Shown here: positions 50,601 to 64,000 of the stretch, piece by piece
How positions within the stretch are numbered: the stretch's first letter is position 1
Layout of the letters: each line of letters begins with the position of its first letter
The notes under the pieces: model-generated
The model's database searches: none
What the model saw: the letters and a program-made list of their open reading frames with translations, nothing else
Told to the model about the DNA's origin: nothing
Position numbers and translations under genes: made by a program
Origin: Nymphaea colorata
Lineage: Eukaryota > Streptophyta > Magnoliopsida > Nymphaeales > Nymphaeaceae
Reading direction: 5' to 3'
Length of the DNA: 64,000 nt
NCBI RefSeq assembly: GCF_008831285.2
Contig: NC_045144.1
Coordinates: 18,057,716-18,121,715, forward strand

Positions 50601-52127
50601 CGATACAGCTTCCTGAGGAGGCCAAGGAGCTTGATAAAGAGCTCAGGCAAATCACCAAGGAGAAAAATGAAGCTGTCCGTAGTCAGGATTTTGAGAAGGT
50701 ATTTCACGTTTGAGAATTCATTTGTTATGTGTTTTGCCAAAGAGTTAGGAGCAAATGAGTCTTTGAAATGTCATTTGTTACATGAAACCATGTTATGAGC
50801 AATCTTAAGTTCTCTGGGTTAGCGAATAATATGCACACAGACATGCCTCTTTGCAGATGCAGAGAGTTCATTGATGTTCTACATTTAGCCATGTTTGTTT
50901 TGCTTTACGAAGCATGACAGCATTTTTTTTTTAATTTCTTATATATAGGCAGGGGAACTGCGTGATCGTGAGATGGAGCTGAAGGCACAGATTACAGCCC
51001 TTACAGAAAAAGGAAAAGAGAAGTCAAAAGCGGAGAGTGAGGCTGGTGATGTTGGTCCTGTAGTAACTGAAGCTGACATACAGCACATAGTGTCTTCATG
51101 GACTGGAATCCCCGTGGAAAAGGTATCCAGCGATGAGTCTGACCGGCTTCTTAAGATGGAGGAGACACTGCATAAGAGGGTGATTGGTCAAGATGAAGCT
51201 GTCAAGGCTATCAGCCGTGCAATCCGGCGAGCTCGGGTTGGTCTCAAGAATCCTAACCGTCCGATTGCTAGCTTCATATTCTCTGGCCCCACGGGAGTTG
51301 GGAAATCTGAACTTGCAAAGTCTTTGGCAGCGTACTACTTTGGATCAGAAGAAGCTATGATTCGTCTTGATATGAGTGAGTTCATGGAGAGGCATACCGT
51401 TTCTAAGCTCATCGGTTCACCCCCAGGTTATGTTGGTTATACAGAAGGTGGCCAGCTTACTGAAGCTGTGAGGAGACGGCCTTATACTGTTGTTCTCTTT
51501 GATGAGATTGAAAAGGCACATCCGGATGTGTTCAATATGATGCTTCAGATACTAGAAGATGGTCGTTTAACAGACAGCAAAGGGAGAACGGTGGACTTCA
51601 AGAACACTCTTCTGATAATGACATCAAATGTTGGCAGCAGCGTGATTGAGAAAGGTGGTCGCAGAATCGGGTTCGACCTTGACTATGATGAGAAGGACAG
51701 CAGCTACAACAGGATTAAGAGCTTGGTCACTGAGGAGCTCAAGCAATACTTCCGGCCAGAATTCTTGAACAGGTTGGATGAAATGATAGTTTTCCGGCAA
51801 TTAACCAAGGCTGAGGTAAAGGAAATTGCAGACATAATGCTAAAGGAGGTGTTTGAACGTCTTAAGGCAAAAGAAATTGAGCTTCAGGTGACAGAGAGGT
51901 TTAGGGATCGGGTTGTTGATGAAGGCTACAATCCAAGTTATGGAGCAAGACCCTTGAGGAGGGCAATTATGCGGCTGTTAGAAGACAGCTTAGCAGAGAG
52001 GATGCTTGCCGGTGAGATCAAGGAAGGTGATTCTGCCATTGTCGATGTGGATTCTGATGGAAATGTGACGGTTCTCAATGGAACAAGCGGCGTGGCTGAG
52101 CCTTTGTCTCCAGCTCTCTCTGTGTAA
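47688..52127 (+). CDS. CLPC1: Chloroplast ClpC chaperone (HSP93/CLPC1 type), nine exons
   Basis: Exons: 47688-48252, 48369-48484, 48847-48969, 49054-49239, 49492-49707, 49880-50097, 50445-50520, 50609-50698, 50949-52127; 922 residues, against about 929 in Arabidopsis CLPC1. Transit peptide 1-90 (basic, Ser-rich), double Clp N-domain from Phe92, first AAA domain with Walker A GEPGVGKT (300-307) and Walker B acidic pair 371-372, UVR/middle domain (about 501-540), second AAA domain with Walker A GPTGVGKS (643-650) and Walker B acidic pair 715-716, ClpP-docking IGF loop (770-772), and a C-terminal D2 domain ending SPALSV. ClpC unfolds substrates for the stromal ClpPR protease and acts as a motor at the TIC import channel. 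Intron 2 (48485-48846) has a GC donor. I cannot tell CLPC1 from CLPC2 orthology by reading alone. Confidence 0.96.
48485..48846 (+). other. GC-AG intron in CLPC
   Basis: The exon must end ...ATCCGCACTCAG (Ile-Arg-Thr-Gln) to join GTTATTCGTATGG (Val-Ile-Arg-Met) in frame. The junction is CAG|GCAAGG, with no GT nearby that keeps the conserved sequence. CAG|GCAAG is the usual consensus of the rare GC donor class. The acceptor is AATAG|GTT. Confidence 0.9.
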
Positions 52128-54365
52128 AAGATAGGTCTTTTGTCACTCCTCGCGCTTCAACTCTATTATTTATCTCTCCTTTCATGAATTTTTACATACC
52201 CCTTGAAGGAGTGAAGTAGGATAAGAACAGCTTTTTTTGATAGAATGGCTTACTAGTGGAGGGGGAGAATAATGGTTAGTTGCACGAGTCTTTCATATCC
52301 CAGAGAGAAGTTTGCATATAGGCTGTTCTCTTGAGCGCGATCTTGTTACCTTTTTTTTCTGGTCGTACTAAATGAAATTTTAGTAGGTTGTAAAATTGAT
52401 TATTGAACTCCCCATTTTGATTCAGATGTGCAGTCCTGCATGGCGTGTATGCATCCGCAAATGTTTGCTATTGTACAGCTAGAGGGTAATGCGCAAGTTG
52501 TTTATTTATATGTCTATGTTTTTACTTAATCTCTAATATGTGTGTGTGTATATATATATATATGTATATATAAGAAGATTGAAGTATGTCAGATGCCAAA
52601 TATTGCTGGTTGGCTAAAAATAAGAAATCTATTGTTGAAAGCACCATAAAGCATTGCTAAAGAAGCAACGTGAAATGTTGCTACACCAAGTGTTGCTGTT
52701 GCTCCTGTGGCGATTGTTTCTTAGTGACAACTTTTTTATCCATTTGGAAATATCTAGCATCTGGTACATCCTAATTACCTATATGTATGTATCTATGTAT
52801 TATAAGATCACGTATGATGCCCTCCCGAGGGTGCCTACTTTTGAGAAAAACATCTTGATTGAATACTATATAGGAACTGAGGAGGATTCCCACCTGATAT
52901 CCAAAGAAAAGTGAGGTCCCAAGGTTTAATCTCCACATTTCTTTTATTGTTTCACTAGTTTGGTTGATTTTTGCCTGCTTTCTCAAATTCTATCAAACGA
53001 ACGGATGCGACCCGTCAATCTATACATATTGAAAAGGTGTGAACGATTTCCACATCGGATTTTAGAAGAAGCGAAAGATAATCGCTTTATAGCGAGCAAA
53101 CTGTGGGGTCAAAAATTCCCATAAACAGCTCAAATTTTGTTGATTTTAAACATCCGACTTTCATAAGCTCAGGGCTTTTTTTATTTTTATTTTTTAAGTA
53201 ATCGGTGGCAACAGCGATGACAACAGTAAGAAATAAAACCATGGTAAATATATCTTGACTGTTTACATGTCTTTTGGACCTCATGGTGCTTTTGTTCATG
53301 GATTTAGCCACTAATAATTTTTTTTTTCAAAATGTGAAAGGACCATGGCCCCCTTTCCTCCTTCCCTTGCCACGGCAAGAAACAGGCTTATTTGGTTCAC
53401 CGGCATAAATGTCACCATGGTCCATGGGCATTGGGCAGAGGCAGAGATAGGTGGAGGCGCCGTGGATTTGGGTTTAGTTATATAGAAACGAAATTTGGGT
53501 TATTGTCTTATATACTCAATTGAAATCTTGTTAACTATATGCTTAGTGATCAATGAAAAAAAAAAAAATGGCAAAACCGCTGCCCATGAGCACGTCAATG
53601 ATCTAGTGACGAATGCGTTACACAAACATGATCAACTACTCTTTAAGAAGTTCTAAATATCGTTAATGTCGATAATTTTTTTGCGTGTCTGACGACTGTG
53701 GTAGGCTATACGGTATCTCAGTTGAAGAAGGTCCAGAATTCAACACTTAAACTTGTAGCCCCATTACCGCAGGACAACGGTTACAGAGATGACTTTCTGG
53801 TGGGCAAAGGGAAGGATGCGTTGCCGGTGACGGTTGTTCTCGAGGTTGTTGGTCTTTTCATCTACTCGACTTCCGGCGAGCCCATACCAGACAACAGTCA
53901 TGTGTGTCCCTTCCCTGTGACATGTTTTCTATGTAGGGAGAAAAGGGAGACGACATGCAGAATCTCTAGAAGAGCCAATAAACTAATTACTAAAGAAACA
54001 TGGATTGGGAAAGAAGAACGACTCCTGCTAGGATTCATTATTTTATGAACACGGTTTCCCTTTTAATGGCTGCTCTGTGCATGTGTGGCCTGTGGGAGTA
54101 AGTAATTGTTGTTTAAGTGGACTTCCATATTGCACGCTGCATGCTTTTAAGGACGGTAGCTTCCGTCGTGCTGATAGGAAACAGCATGCTATCTAGACCA
54201 GGGCGAGCATGTCTGGACCCTTGTCTTCTTGTCCTTGCTTTGCTCTGAAGAATTTGACTCAGATCTCGACATGGCTTTAATGGCAAGTCTCAGAATCCAG
54301 AGGGAGGGAGACAGAAAGATAACCAGTCCGTCTCAAGCACACAACTGTCAGCTCATAATACACAT

Positions 54366-54411
<46 letters not shown>

Positions 54412-55827
54412 CTGTAACTCACTATTTAGAGTCATTATATATATATTTATATATAACGGTAACTCTCTATTACTCATAAAGTTAGATTCCTCTTCTTACC
54501 CCCTGTTTTTGGGCAGTGCAAGAGAGTAGCACACACCCACAAAATTTGAACCAACCCTTCGGTTTAACTCAACCAGCAATGCCCCTTTCAGCTTTTTTAG
54601 ATCAATAAGGAATGCTGCGATTTTACCTTTCCTCTACCTTTTAGGATCAAGAAAACTGACTTGTATCACCGGAAAACATCGTCTCAAATTGGCCGGCATC
54701 GGTTTTATAAAAATAACTTAAAACTTCAAACTAATTTGATACTAATATATCGGCTCATATGAGAAACTATCGACAGACATGGGCTGAATTGGCCTCATAT
54801 CAACCTGCTTTTCAAAATGGTTGCCGACGCGATTAACAAGAGAGTCAATAATTGGGGTGCAGAATCTTCAGATCCAACTGGTCATCCATCTGCTCATGTG
54901 ATCTGAACCACCTCTAGCAGAAAAGAAACTATTTTTTTCAACAGTTTGGTGCCCAGCAATTATTTCGGCAGAGGGATCGTCGCCTGTTGGATCTTGACCA
55001 ACGGAAACTTGGTTATAGTTCAGAAGAATACCGAAGAGATAACGGTTTTCTGATAAACAATTTGTTGTCTACTCGAATTGTTACTGGAAATTACACCTTG
55101 TATTTGAATGTGAATCAATAGAGAGAACCAGAGTGTGGAGATTCTAAGCCACATAGGTGTTTCTCCTAGAAAAGAGATTTTGATAAGACACCAACTTCTA
55201 ACGCCACTGCAATTAGTAATGTGACATTTCATGACCAGTTTCTCGCCTTTCCCAGCAGCTATATCCACATGGGATGCGCTTGTCTGGTTGCTTTAGTCCT
55301 AATTTTTGCTTTCTGGTTGATTGATGCTTCCTTGGAAAGAAAAAGAGCTTCTTGGCCATCATGATTCCATGAACTTCATTTTAGGGAAATATTTTAACAT
55401 TGAACTTTTTTCGCATGTTTTACAACCACGTTTTAAGTCCTCAACTTTATAGTAGATGTAGATCTGAGGAAAATTAGATCTATATATTCATTTTCACCTC
55501 TTGGATTTTACTTGGTATAAGACGCCAGCGGTTTGGAGGTCTGAATTTTCACATCGGAGAGAGAGAGAGTTTTACAGGAATTTCACAGAATTAAAGAACC
55601 AAAAAAATATAATCCACTTCACGCATTAGATTCACAAGCTTCATTGGCAGCCAAGTGTCCTTCTAACATTTTAAACCTCTCATTACTCTGTTAAACCAGT
55701 GAAATGAAATGTGAAGGACAGTTTTACTTTCTCAGACACATCATGACAGAAAGCCTTTCTTGCATACACACACTTGCAGTCAAAAATTGATCAGTGGATC
55801 AGAAAGGAAACCAAGTTCTGAGCATCA
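52128..55827. other. Intergenic region between convergent CLPC and SCPL45-type genes
   Basis: The first 300 bases should be the CLPC 3' untranslated region. Beyond are TA runs (52550-52572, 54370-54410) and unique AT-rich DNA. An open stretch at 53698-54048 has no ATG start or recognisable domain. No gene is supported. Confidence 0.5.
54370..54410. repeat. TA microsatellite
   Basis: About 20 TA units, followed 30 bases later by a shorter TA-rich stretch. Confidence 0.95.
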
Positions 55828-58865
<3,038 letters not shown>

Positions 58866-58932
58866 GTTGGCCTACCGAGAGATGAGGAAAAGAGAGAGAG
58901 AAGGATGGAGTGTCTGATGAGGCAGAGGACCC

Positions 58933-58940
58933 ATTAAATA
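58933..58940 (-). promoter_or_regulatory. TATA-box candidate for the SCPL45-type gene
   Basis: The minus strand reads TATTTAAT about 70 bases upstream of the ATG at 58865, which would give a leader of about 40 bases. Confidence 0.4.
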
Positions 58941-59483
58941 GGCACAAGGACAGAAGTGTGTTCTTTATTATTTTATCACTTTTACGACAGCCTCGCCCTG
59001 GTTCTTGTGCGTCGATGACTGGAACAGAAAGAGACGTTAGTAGTAGGTGGTTAGAGAGAGAGTGGGGTATGTGGTGTTTCTTGTGCAAATACTACAACTC
59101 CTTGGGTCGCGTTCGCAATAAGAATCTGCGTGGGGCTGGAAAAGGGTGAAGTTACGAAGAAAGTGGAATCTTAGAACTGCTACTCTCTTCTACTCGCTTG
59201 CACTCCCGTCCCCATTTGTCAATATCTCTTGCTCATGCTCTTTGTTTTCTTTACGCCTCTTTTATGGCGCGTCTGTTACGCCTCCGTCATGGGAGAAGCC
59301 ATTTGGGTGCACAGTGGGCGCTCTTATCTGACAGTCTTTCCTTGCTTGGGGAGGTGTGACATAGTTTTTTGAAAGATAGCTCGACCCTTCTTGGCTTTTA
59401 CATTTATACATCGTCAACTTATATAAAAGGATATATGTGTCTTCATTTTTATTAAAAAAATGTTTTACTTCTCGTGGAAAACC

Positions 59484-59969
59484 CTTCGACTGCCTGTCAC
59501 AGCTCTCCCCAGTAAACTCCTTTCATTCTTTTGTTAAAAAAGGAAATCGTTTTTATTCACGTATTTGTTTTTCCTGGACAACAAATATGTGAATAAAACG
59601 ATTTCTTTTTTTAACAAAAGAATAGAAGGACTTGTTATATGCAAGTTTAGGAGGTGATCTCTGATTTCTTAGAAACCTTGGATCATTATTTCAGAAAGGC
59701 TTATGGCTGCTCACTTGTCAAAGCTATTTTTGTTGTAATATTCATGACAGTTGGTCGGTGATCCTTTTTTAGTTCTTATGTATTCTTTATAAAATCTATA
59801 TGTATCCTTGACAAGAGTAAGAATGAAGAATTCTCCTCCCTTTCTATCGTGGATGTATGCAGTAAAGCCAACCACGTAAATCTTCTTTGTCTTTCTTCTT
59901 CTTTCACAGTTTTCCACTTTTACCTGCTCGTTCTAATAGGACTTGGCTTACTGTGACAGGCAGTCGAAG
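59484..59969. mobile_element. Putative non-autonomous element with 19-bp terminal inverted repeats
   Basis: CTTCGACTGCCTGTCACAG at 59484-59502 is matched exactly in inverted orientation at 59951-59969, bounding 486 bases. A near-perfect hairpin lies inside the left end (59525-59623). No target-site duplication was found next to the repeats and no open frame of note is inside, so the superfamily is not assignable. Confidence 0.5.
59525..59623. repeat. Long near-perfect hairpin (45-base stem, 10-base loop)
   Basis: The left arm 59525-59569 (starting ATTCTTTTGTTAAAAAA) pairs with the right arm 59580-59623 with two mismatched positions and one extra T, separated by a 10-base loop. AT-rich throughout. 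Confidence 0.9.
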
Positions 59970-62360
59970 ATGATTAATGGGGGATCTTTCCTCGCATGAG
60001 CCACGGTTGAATGTTTCATTCTGCAGTTTGAAATGGGTAGGATCTACGGCTGTTCAATTGACTATGAAGATTCAGAGCATGTGATCCCAACATGTCATGT
60101 CCTTACCCTAATAAACGGATATTTGATTTTACACCGGGCGAACGGGCAAAGTGGGCCTCTTTCTGCCCTTCAAAAGCATTATTGAAAGCTAATTTCCTGG
60201 AAGAATTCAAGGAACTGGATCCTAAACGTCCTTAGAAAAGTATCACTATCTTCGCAATCCTCTTTTACTGATTTCGAGTTTCCTGCTTTGACCATCCAAT
60301 TTTAGGTCCTTTTCCAGAACACCAACATCCAAATTACTCAATATTAAGATAATATGACGTTAAACACTGACATCTATTTTGACAATATGACGGTAAATTC
60401 TACCGATGTCAGTGATGTTGTTTGCTGCTAAATCACTGTTCAGTCCACAGAGGGTACATTCTCTCTGCCAACATTCAAAATCAATGGCTCAGTAACCAGA
60501 AAGGAGCACAATCACCGTCGATTTCCAAAATCAATGAAGATGCGCACTGATACTGTGGGCAGATCACGTCATCAGACTTCCGCTGAGGTGAACCCATTAA
60601 AACACTCCTACGGAAATTGTACCCTTTCCACGGTGAACCAAGTGAATTTTCTTCTGCAAAAGTTGTACGTCATCTCGTTCTCAGAATCCTGATGTTTAAG
60701 AAGAGAATCCTTTATAATCAGGTTGCCAACGATCACACGCAATCTGATAGGCAAACTGCGTTAATGGAGTTGGATTTTGGAAATGCGTTGCCTCAAAGCA
60801 TCTGCAGAACCAGCATCTGTGTATTGAACAGTCAGAGTTTTAGCAATTCACTGATACCCATGTCCAGAAGATTGATGTGTGAGGTAAGCAAATACTTTTC
60901 TTAGTCAAAGAATCAACTTCAGCCAAATGAAAGGCTCATAACATTTGCTCTGTTCTCTCTCAGTCGAACGAATTGACTTATCAAGCGAGAGACATCACGG
61001 GTTTTTTTTTTACAGAACCAAATACAGACAAAGGGGAAAAGAATCCATTTTCGTTGAAATTTTTTTATAAGAGGCTATCTTTTGCATGAAAACTATCAAA
61101 TAAAAGCTTGAAGCGAGATTCTGTTTTATCAGGGAAAAAGCAAAAATTTTCCAACATTACGCTCTGTAGTTAAATTGTATTTCTAAATGTTGCTAATATT
61201 TTGTATTTTTTAAGTTAATGAAACTTCAGTTCATAACAGATATAATGAAATTGTGGCATTAACTAAAAAACTGTGTAGAACGTTCTCCTTTGCGAAAGTA
61301 AGACCCAAAAATTTACCAAAAAGAGAAAAAGATCTGACCAGCATCAAGCAGTTCTCAACCTGCACGGTGAAAACAAAACTCAGATTTACTGCTTAGAACT
61401 TTTCAGCACAGGGATTTTTGCGACACTTTCACAAAAAAAATGCAACATGGTGTGTATATATTTGATTAAAAAAATGTTAGAAAGTTACTACGTGAAAAGT
61501 GAATTGCTTATTACCCATGTTGAATTATTTGGGTTTGTGTGAACTATGCCAAAAAGTTACCACACACTCTCTCTTTTTTCTAGGTGTATGGTTCTCTCTC
61601 CATAGACCCTGAGAAAGCATGCTCTGTAAAGATGAGAACTGCTACTCCCAACAAAGAGGATGGGTAGCAAGCAACACAGAAGGCATTTCAGAAAACGCCA
61701 GGCTTTTTTTTTTCCCCATTAGTTACAGGTCCTCATGATCCTCTTCCTTGGGAACTCCATATCCTCATGCAGGTGATGTGGGCAGAATTCAAAAGAAGTC
61801 TAAGTTGAATGTATAAATTAAAACATATATGTTCCCTTGGGCTGTTTTTTAAATTGCCTCCATGTACTACAACAGCTTGCAGCTTGGAAGAAGGTGAAGC
61901 ATATTTGTTGGGGAAAGCATGCCACTCATGCCGGCTTCCATAGAGAGCATGATTTTCCTCACTCTTCTTCATCTGTTAGGTTGTTTATTCACGAGACCTA
62001 AATGATCAAGTCACGATTCCAACCAGTGTAATCAGAATCGGCCAATTCGAATTGAATCGATAGGAGATAAATCGGATGCTCTGGACGAGTCAAAAATACC
62101 ACCTGTCTTGTTTTCGCTGCTTGTAATTGTATTTTTTTATTTTTTGATTCTTTAGAATTTTTTTATTAATTTTTCAAATATATTTTTTCACAAAATTTTA
62201 CAAGTCACTTGAAATGAGAAAAATTGTGTGAAGTTTTAATATGAAAATAAACATTTTCCACACCACGTTCACAACTTTCTTTAGTTTCTATTTCATGTGG
62301 TATTTATATGCAAAAGCTTATAAAAGTGTATAGAAATAAAGTATATGCATGTGCATCTTA

Positions 62361-62514
62361 AGGCCGGAGTTAAAAAATTTTTAATAAAAATTTTTTATGA
62401 GAAAAGCGGAATTAAAGTTTTTAAGTTTTGACATGAGCCAAAATATCATTTTTAAAAAATTTCAATTTTTTTAGTGGGGGCGAGGCCCATGGGAGCTCCC
62501 CGGCTCCACCCTGC
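62361..62514. mobile_element. Decayed relative of the 40245 MITE, inverted orientation
   Basis: Read on the minus strand it starts GCAGGGTGGAGCCGGGGAGC, has GATATTTTGGCTCATG, AAACTTAAAAACTTTAATTC and ends TTTAACTCCGGCCTT, block for block like the 40245 element. The ends are mutated and no 8-base duplication is preserved. Confidence 0.6.
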
Positions 62515-62849
62515 TTTTGTTTTGTTAGTGAACTCGAGAACAAAATGATGTGCTGTGTGACATAGCAATTTACTTGCATTAAAAATCTAAGCTTTCCACA
62601 AAGTAACAGCTGTGAAGCATGAATTTATAATTTTTTTTATTTTTTTGAGAATAAGATGAAACACGAAGTCTACGGTTGTTGGTTGGTGGTCAAGTTAAAT
62701 ATAGTGACCTACTAACCTTTTTTTTGTCTTTAGTATCGAATATTAGTTATACGAACGTCATAATTTATCTTGGCTACGCAATGAGGTTCGTATCTTCAAT
62801 AATATTGGAACCGCATACTGTCCAGGAAATTAGTTAACTATTCCTCAAA

Positions 62850-62851
<2 letters not shown>

Positions 62852-62917
<66 letters not shown>
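62852..62917. repeat. Compound (TA)n(GA)n microsatellite
   Basis: About 18 TA units (62852-62888) pass directly into about 14 GA units (62889-62917), the same arrangement as at 12368-12459. Confidence 0.95.
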
Positions 62918-62919
<2 letters not shown>

Positions 62920-63672
62920 GTGTCTGTGAAATTTTATTTGAAGCATTAGCAACAGCTTAACTGTTTATGATATTTCTATCAATGGTTGAAGGAGAAAGCA
63001 AAAGAGAGAGATGATAATGTAAATGGGTAAGATGTGGTGACTTATTTTTTCATGTAAACACATAAGATGAGCCAAACATAGGAAATTCCCTTTGCATATC
63101 TTTATCTTAGGGGCTGTTTTTTAATATATCATATCAATGCTTGACGAATTTCCTCTAAAAGTTAGGCGGATCAAGAAACACTAGGTCCCAAATGTTCCAC
63201 AAAGTTACCTCATTTTCTTAAGTGAAGATTCATATAACATTTACGAAACACGACACTTAACGTTCACATTCATATCGCTTGAATGGGTGTGAGACACGAA
63301 AAGTAAGTCATATCAAACACTAGGTGTTTCCAACACACCTTGATTCTTATGATATTTTTTTTCTCATGGGCATTCAATTCTCTTTACTGATTTTCCGACC
63401 TCCTAGGTCCACCTAAACCTTTGGCTTGTAGCAAAAGAATGCTGTTTGCAAATAAATCTTGATTTCCTTCAAGTTCATATGTTCCTCTAAGCCAACTCAC
63501 CCATATTATATTTTATGTAAAGCCATATTTGGTAGTGTAATAAAAAAAAATAGTACTAAGCAGAACATTTTGATGGAATTGTGATCGAGCCCCCCAAAAG
63601 GAGGTGAAAATGGCACTAAAATAATATATATCCATAGAAGCCCTTCCTAGGTCCAATAACCCATGAAAATTT

Positions 63673-63703
<31 letters not shown>

Positions 63704-63709
63704 GAGAGA
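63673..63709. repeat. GA microsatellite, interrupted
   Basis: About 18 GA units with two single-base interruptions. Confidence 0.9.
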
Positions 63710-64000
63710 CAGCTACCCAAATCTTATCGTTTCAAGTCTGAGAGAACAGTTCTTCAAAACTGATTTTTTTTCTTAGAGGAAGTGATGTTTTACTTTCTTG
63801 CAACTTTCACATCAAAATCATGTCCAATTTCCTCACTGTCATTTTTTTTCTCGTATGAAATATGACCTAGGGAAAAAGGTTCTCTTGGAAAGAGGATGAG
63901 CTGGGAATCTGAATTCCCAAAATGAATCAATCGGCAAAGTTACTGATTCTATTCAATAACCAATTGTTATCATTTTATCTTAAGCCTACTCCTTTCATCA

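Larger units (their letters stand above)
58866..64000. other. Intergenic sequence right of the SCPL45-type gene, no gene seen
   Basis: After the SCPL45-type promoter the region holds the inverted-repeat element at 59484-59969, a decayed MITE at 62361-62514, a compound TA/GA microsatellite at 62852-62917 and a GA run at 63673-63709. Open frames are short and without recognisable domains. The right edge is AT-rich and uninformative. Confidence 0.5.

Noticed and set aside
53698-54048. Open frame of 116 codons between CLPC and the SCPL45-type gene
   Set aside because: It has no ATG start, no recognisable domain and no supporting splice sites; possibly a decayed fragment.
60617-60904. Open frame of 95 codons
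   Set aside because: Non-ATG start, mixed composition and no homology I can recognise.

Overview
This is nuclear DNA of a flowering plant. Seven protein genes can be modelled by reading their exons. All match plant-specific or plant-typical families, with GT-AG introns (plus one GC-AG), AT-rich introns and intergenic DNA, and many TA, GA and CT microsatellites. Coding sequence is not GC-rich, which argues against a grass; I cannot place the lineage further.

Layout. 1-1649 (-): N-terminal two thirds of a PLS-class pentatricopeptide repeat protein like Arabidopsis At3g02010, cut by the window edge. 2777-6576 (+): seven-exon gene for a small RecA-like P-loop ATPase resembling SWSAP1. 8760-9683 (-): three-exon LIR1, a light- and clock-regulated chloroplast protein that binds ferredoxin-NADP reductase, with an exact evening element upstream. 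14383-15624 (-): intronless CORYNE (CRN), the membrane pseudokinase partner of CLAVATA2. 20548-33604 (-): nineteen-exon AGD3/VAN3-type ARF-GAP (BAR, PH, ArfGAP, ankyrin), with a possible one-base loss in exon 10. 47688-52127 (+): nine-exon chloroplast ClpC chaperone. 55828-58865 (-): ten-exon serine carboxypeptidase of the SCPL45 type.

The genes are unrelated housekeeping and developmental loci, not a cluster: organelle RNA processing, DNA repair, photosynthetic electron transport, stem-cell signalling, vesicle traffic, plastid proteostasis and secreted proteolysis. The PPR and SWSAP1-like genes are divergent, SWSAP1-like and LIR1 are convergent, AGD3 and CLPC diverge across a 14-kb gap, and CLPC and SCPL45 are convergent.

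The large gaps (33.6-47.7 kb, 52.1-55.8 kb, 58.9-64 kb) hold no gene I can support. They carry small mobile elements: a hAT-type MITE with an intact 8-bp target duplication plus decayed relatives, two copies of a tRNA-derived SINE-like repeat, a near-perfect 45-bp hairpin nested between 19-bp terminal inverted repeats, several tandem duplications, and compound TA/GA microsatellites. I found no wholly new gene system. The points most worth checking are the AGD3 frameshift, the unusual kinase residues in CORYNE, the GC-AG intron in CLPC and the hairpin element near 59.5 kb.
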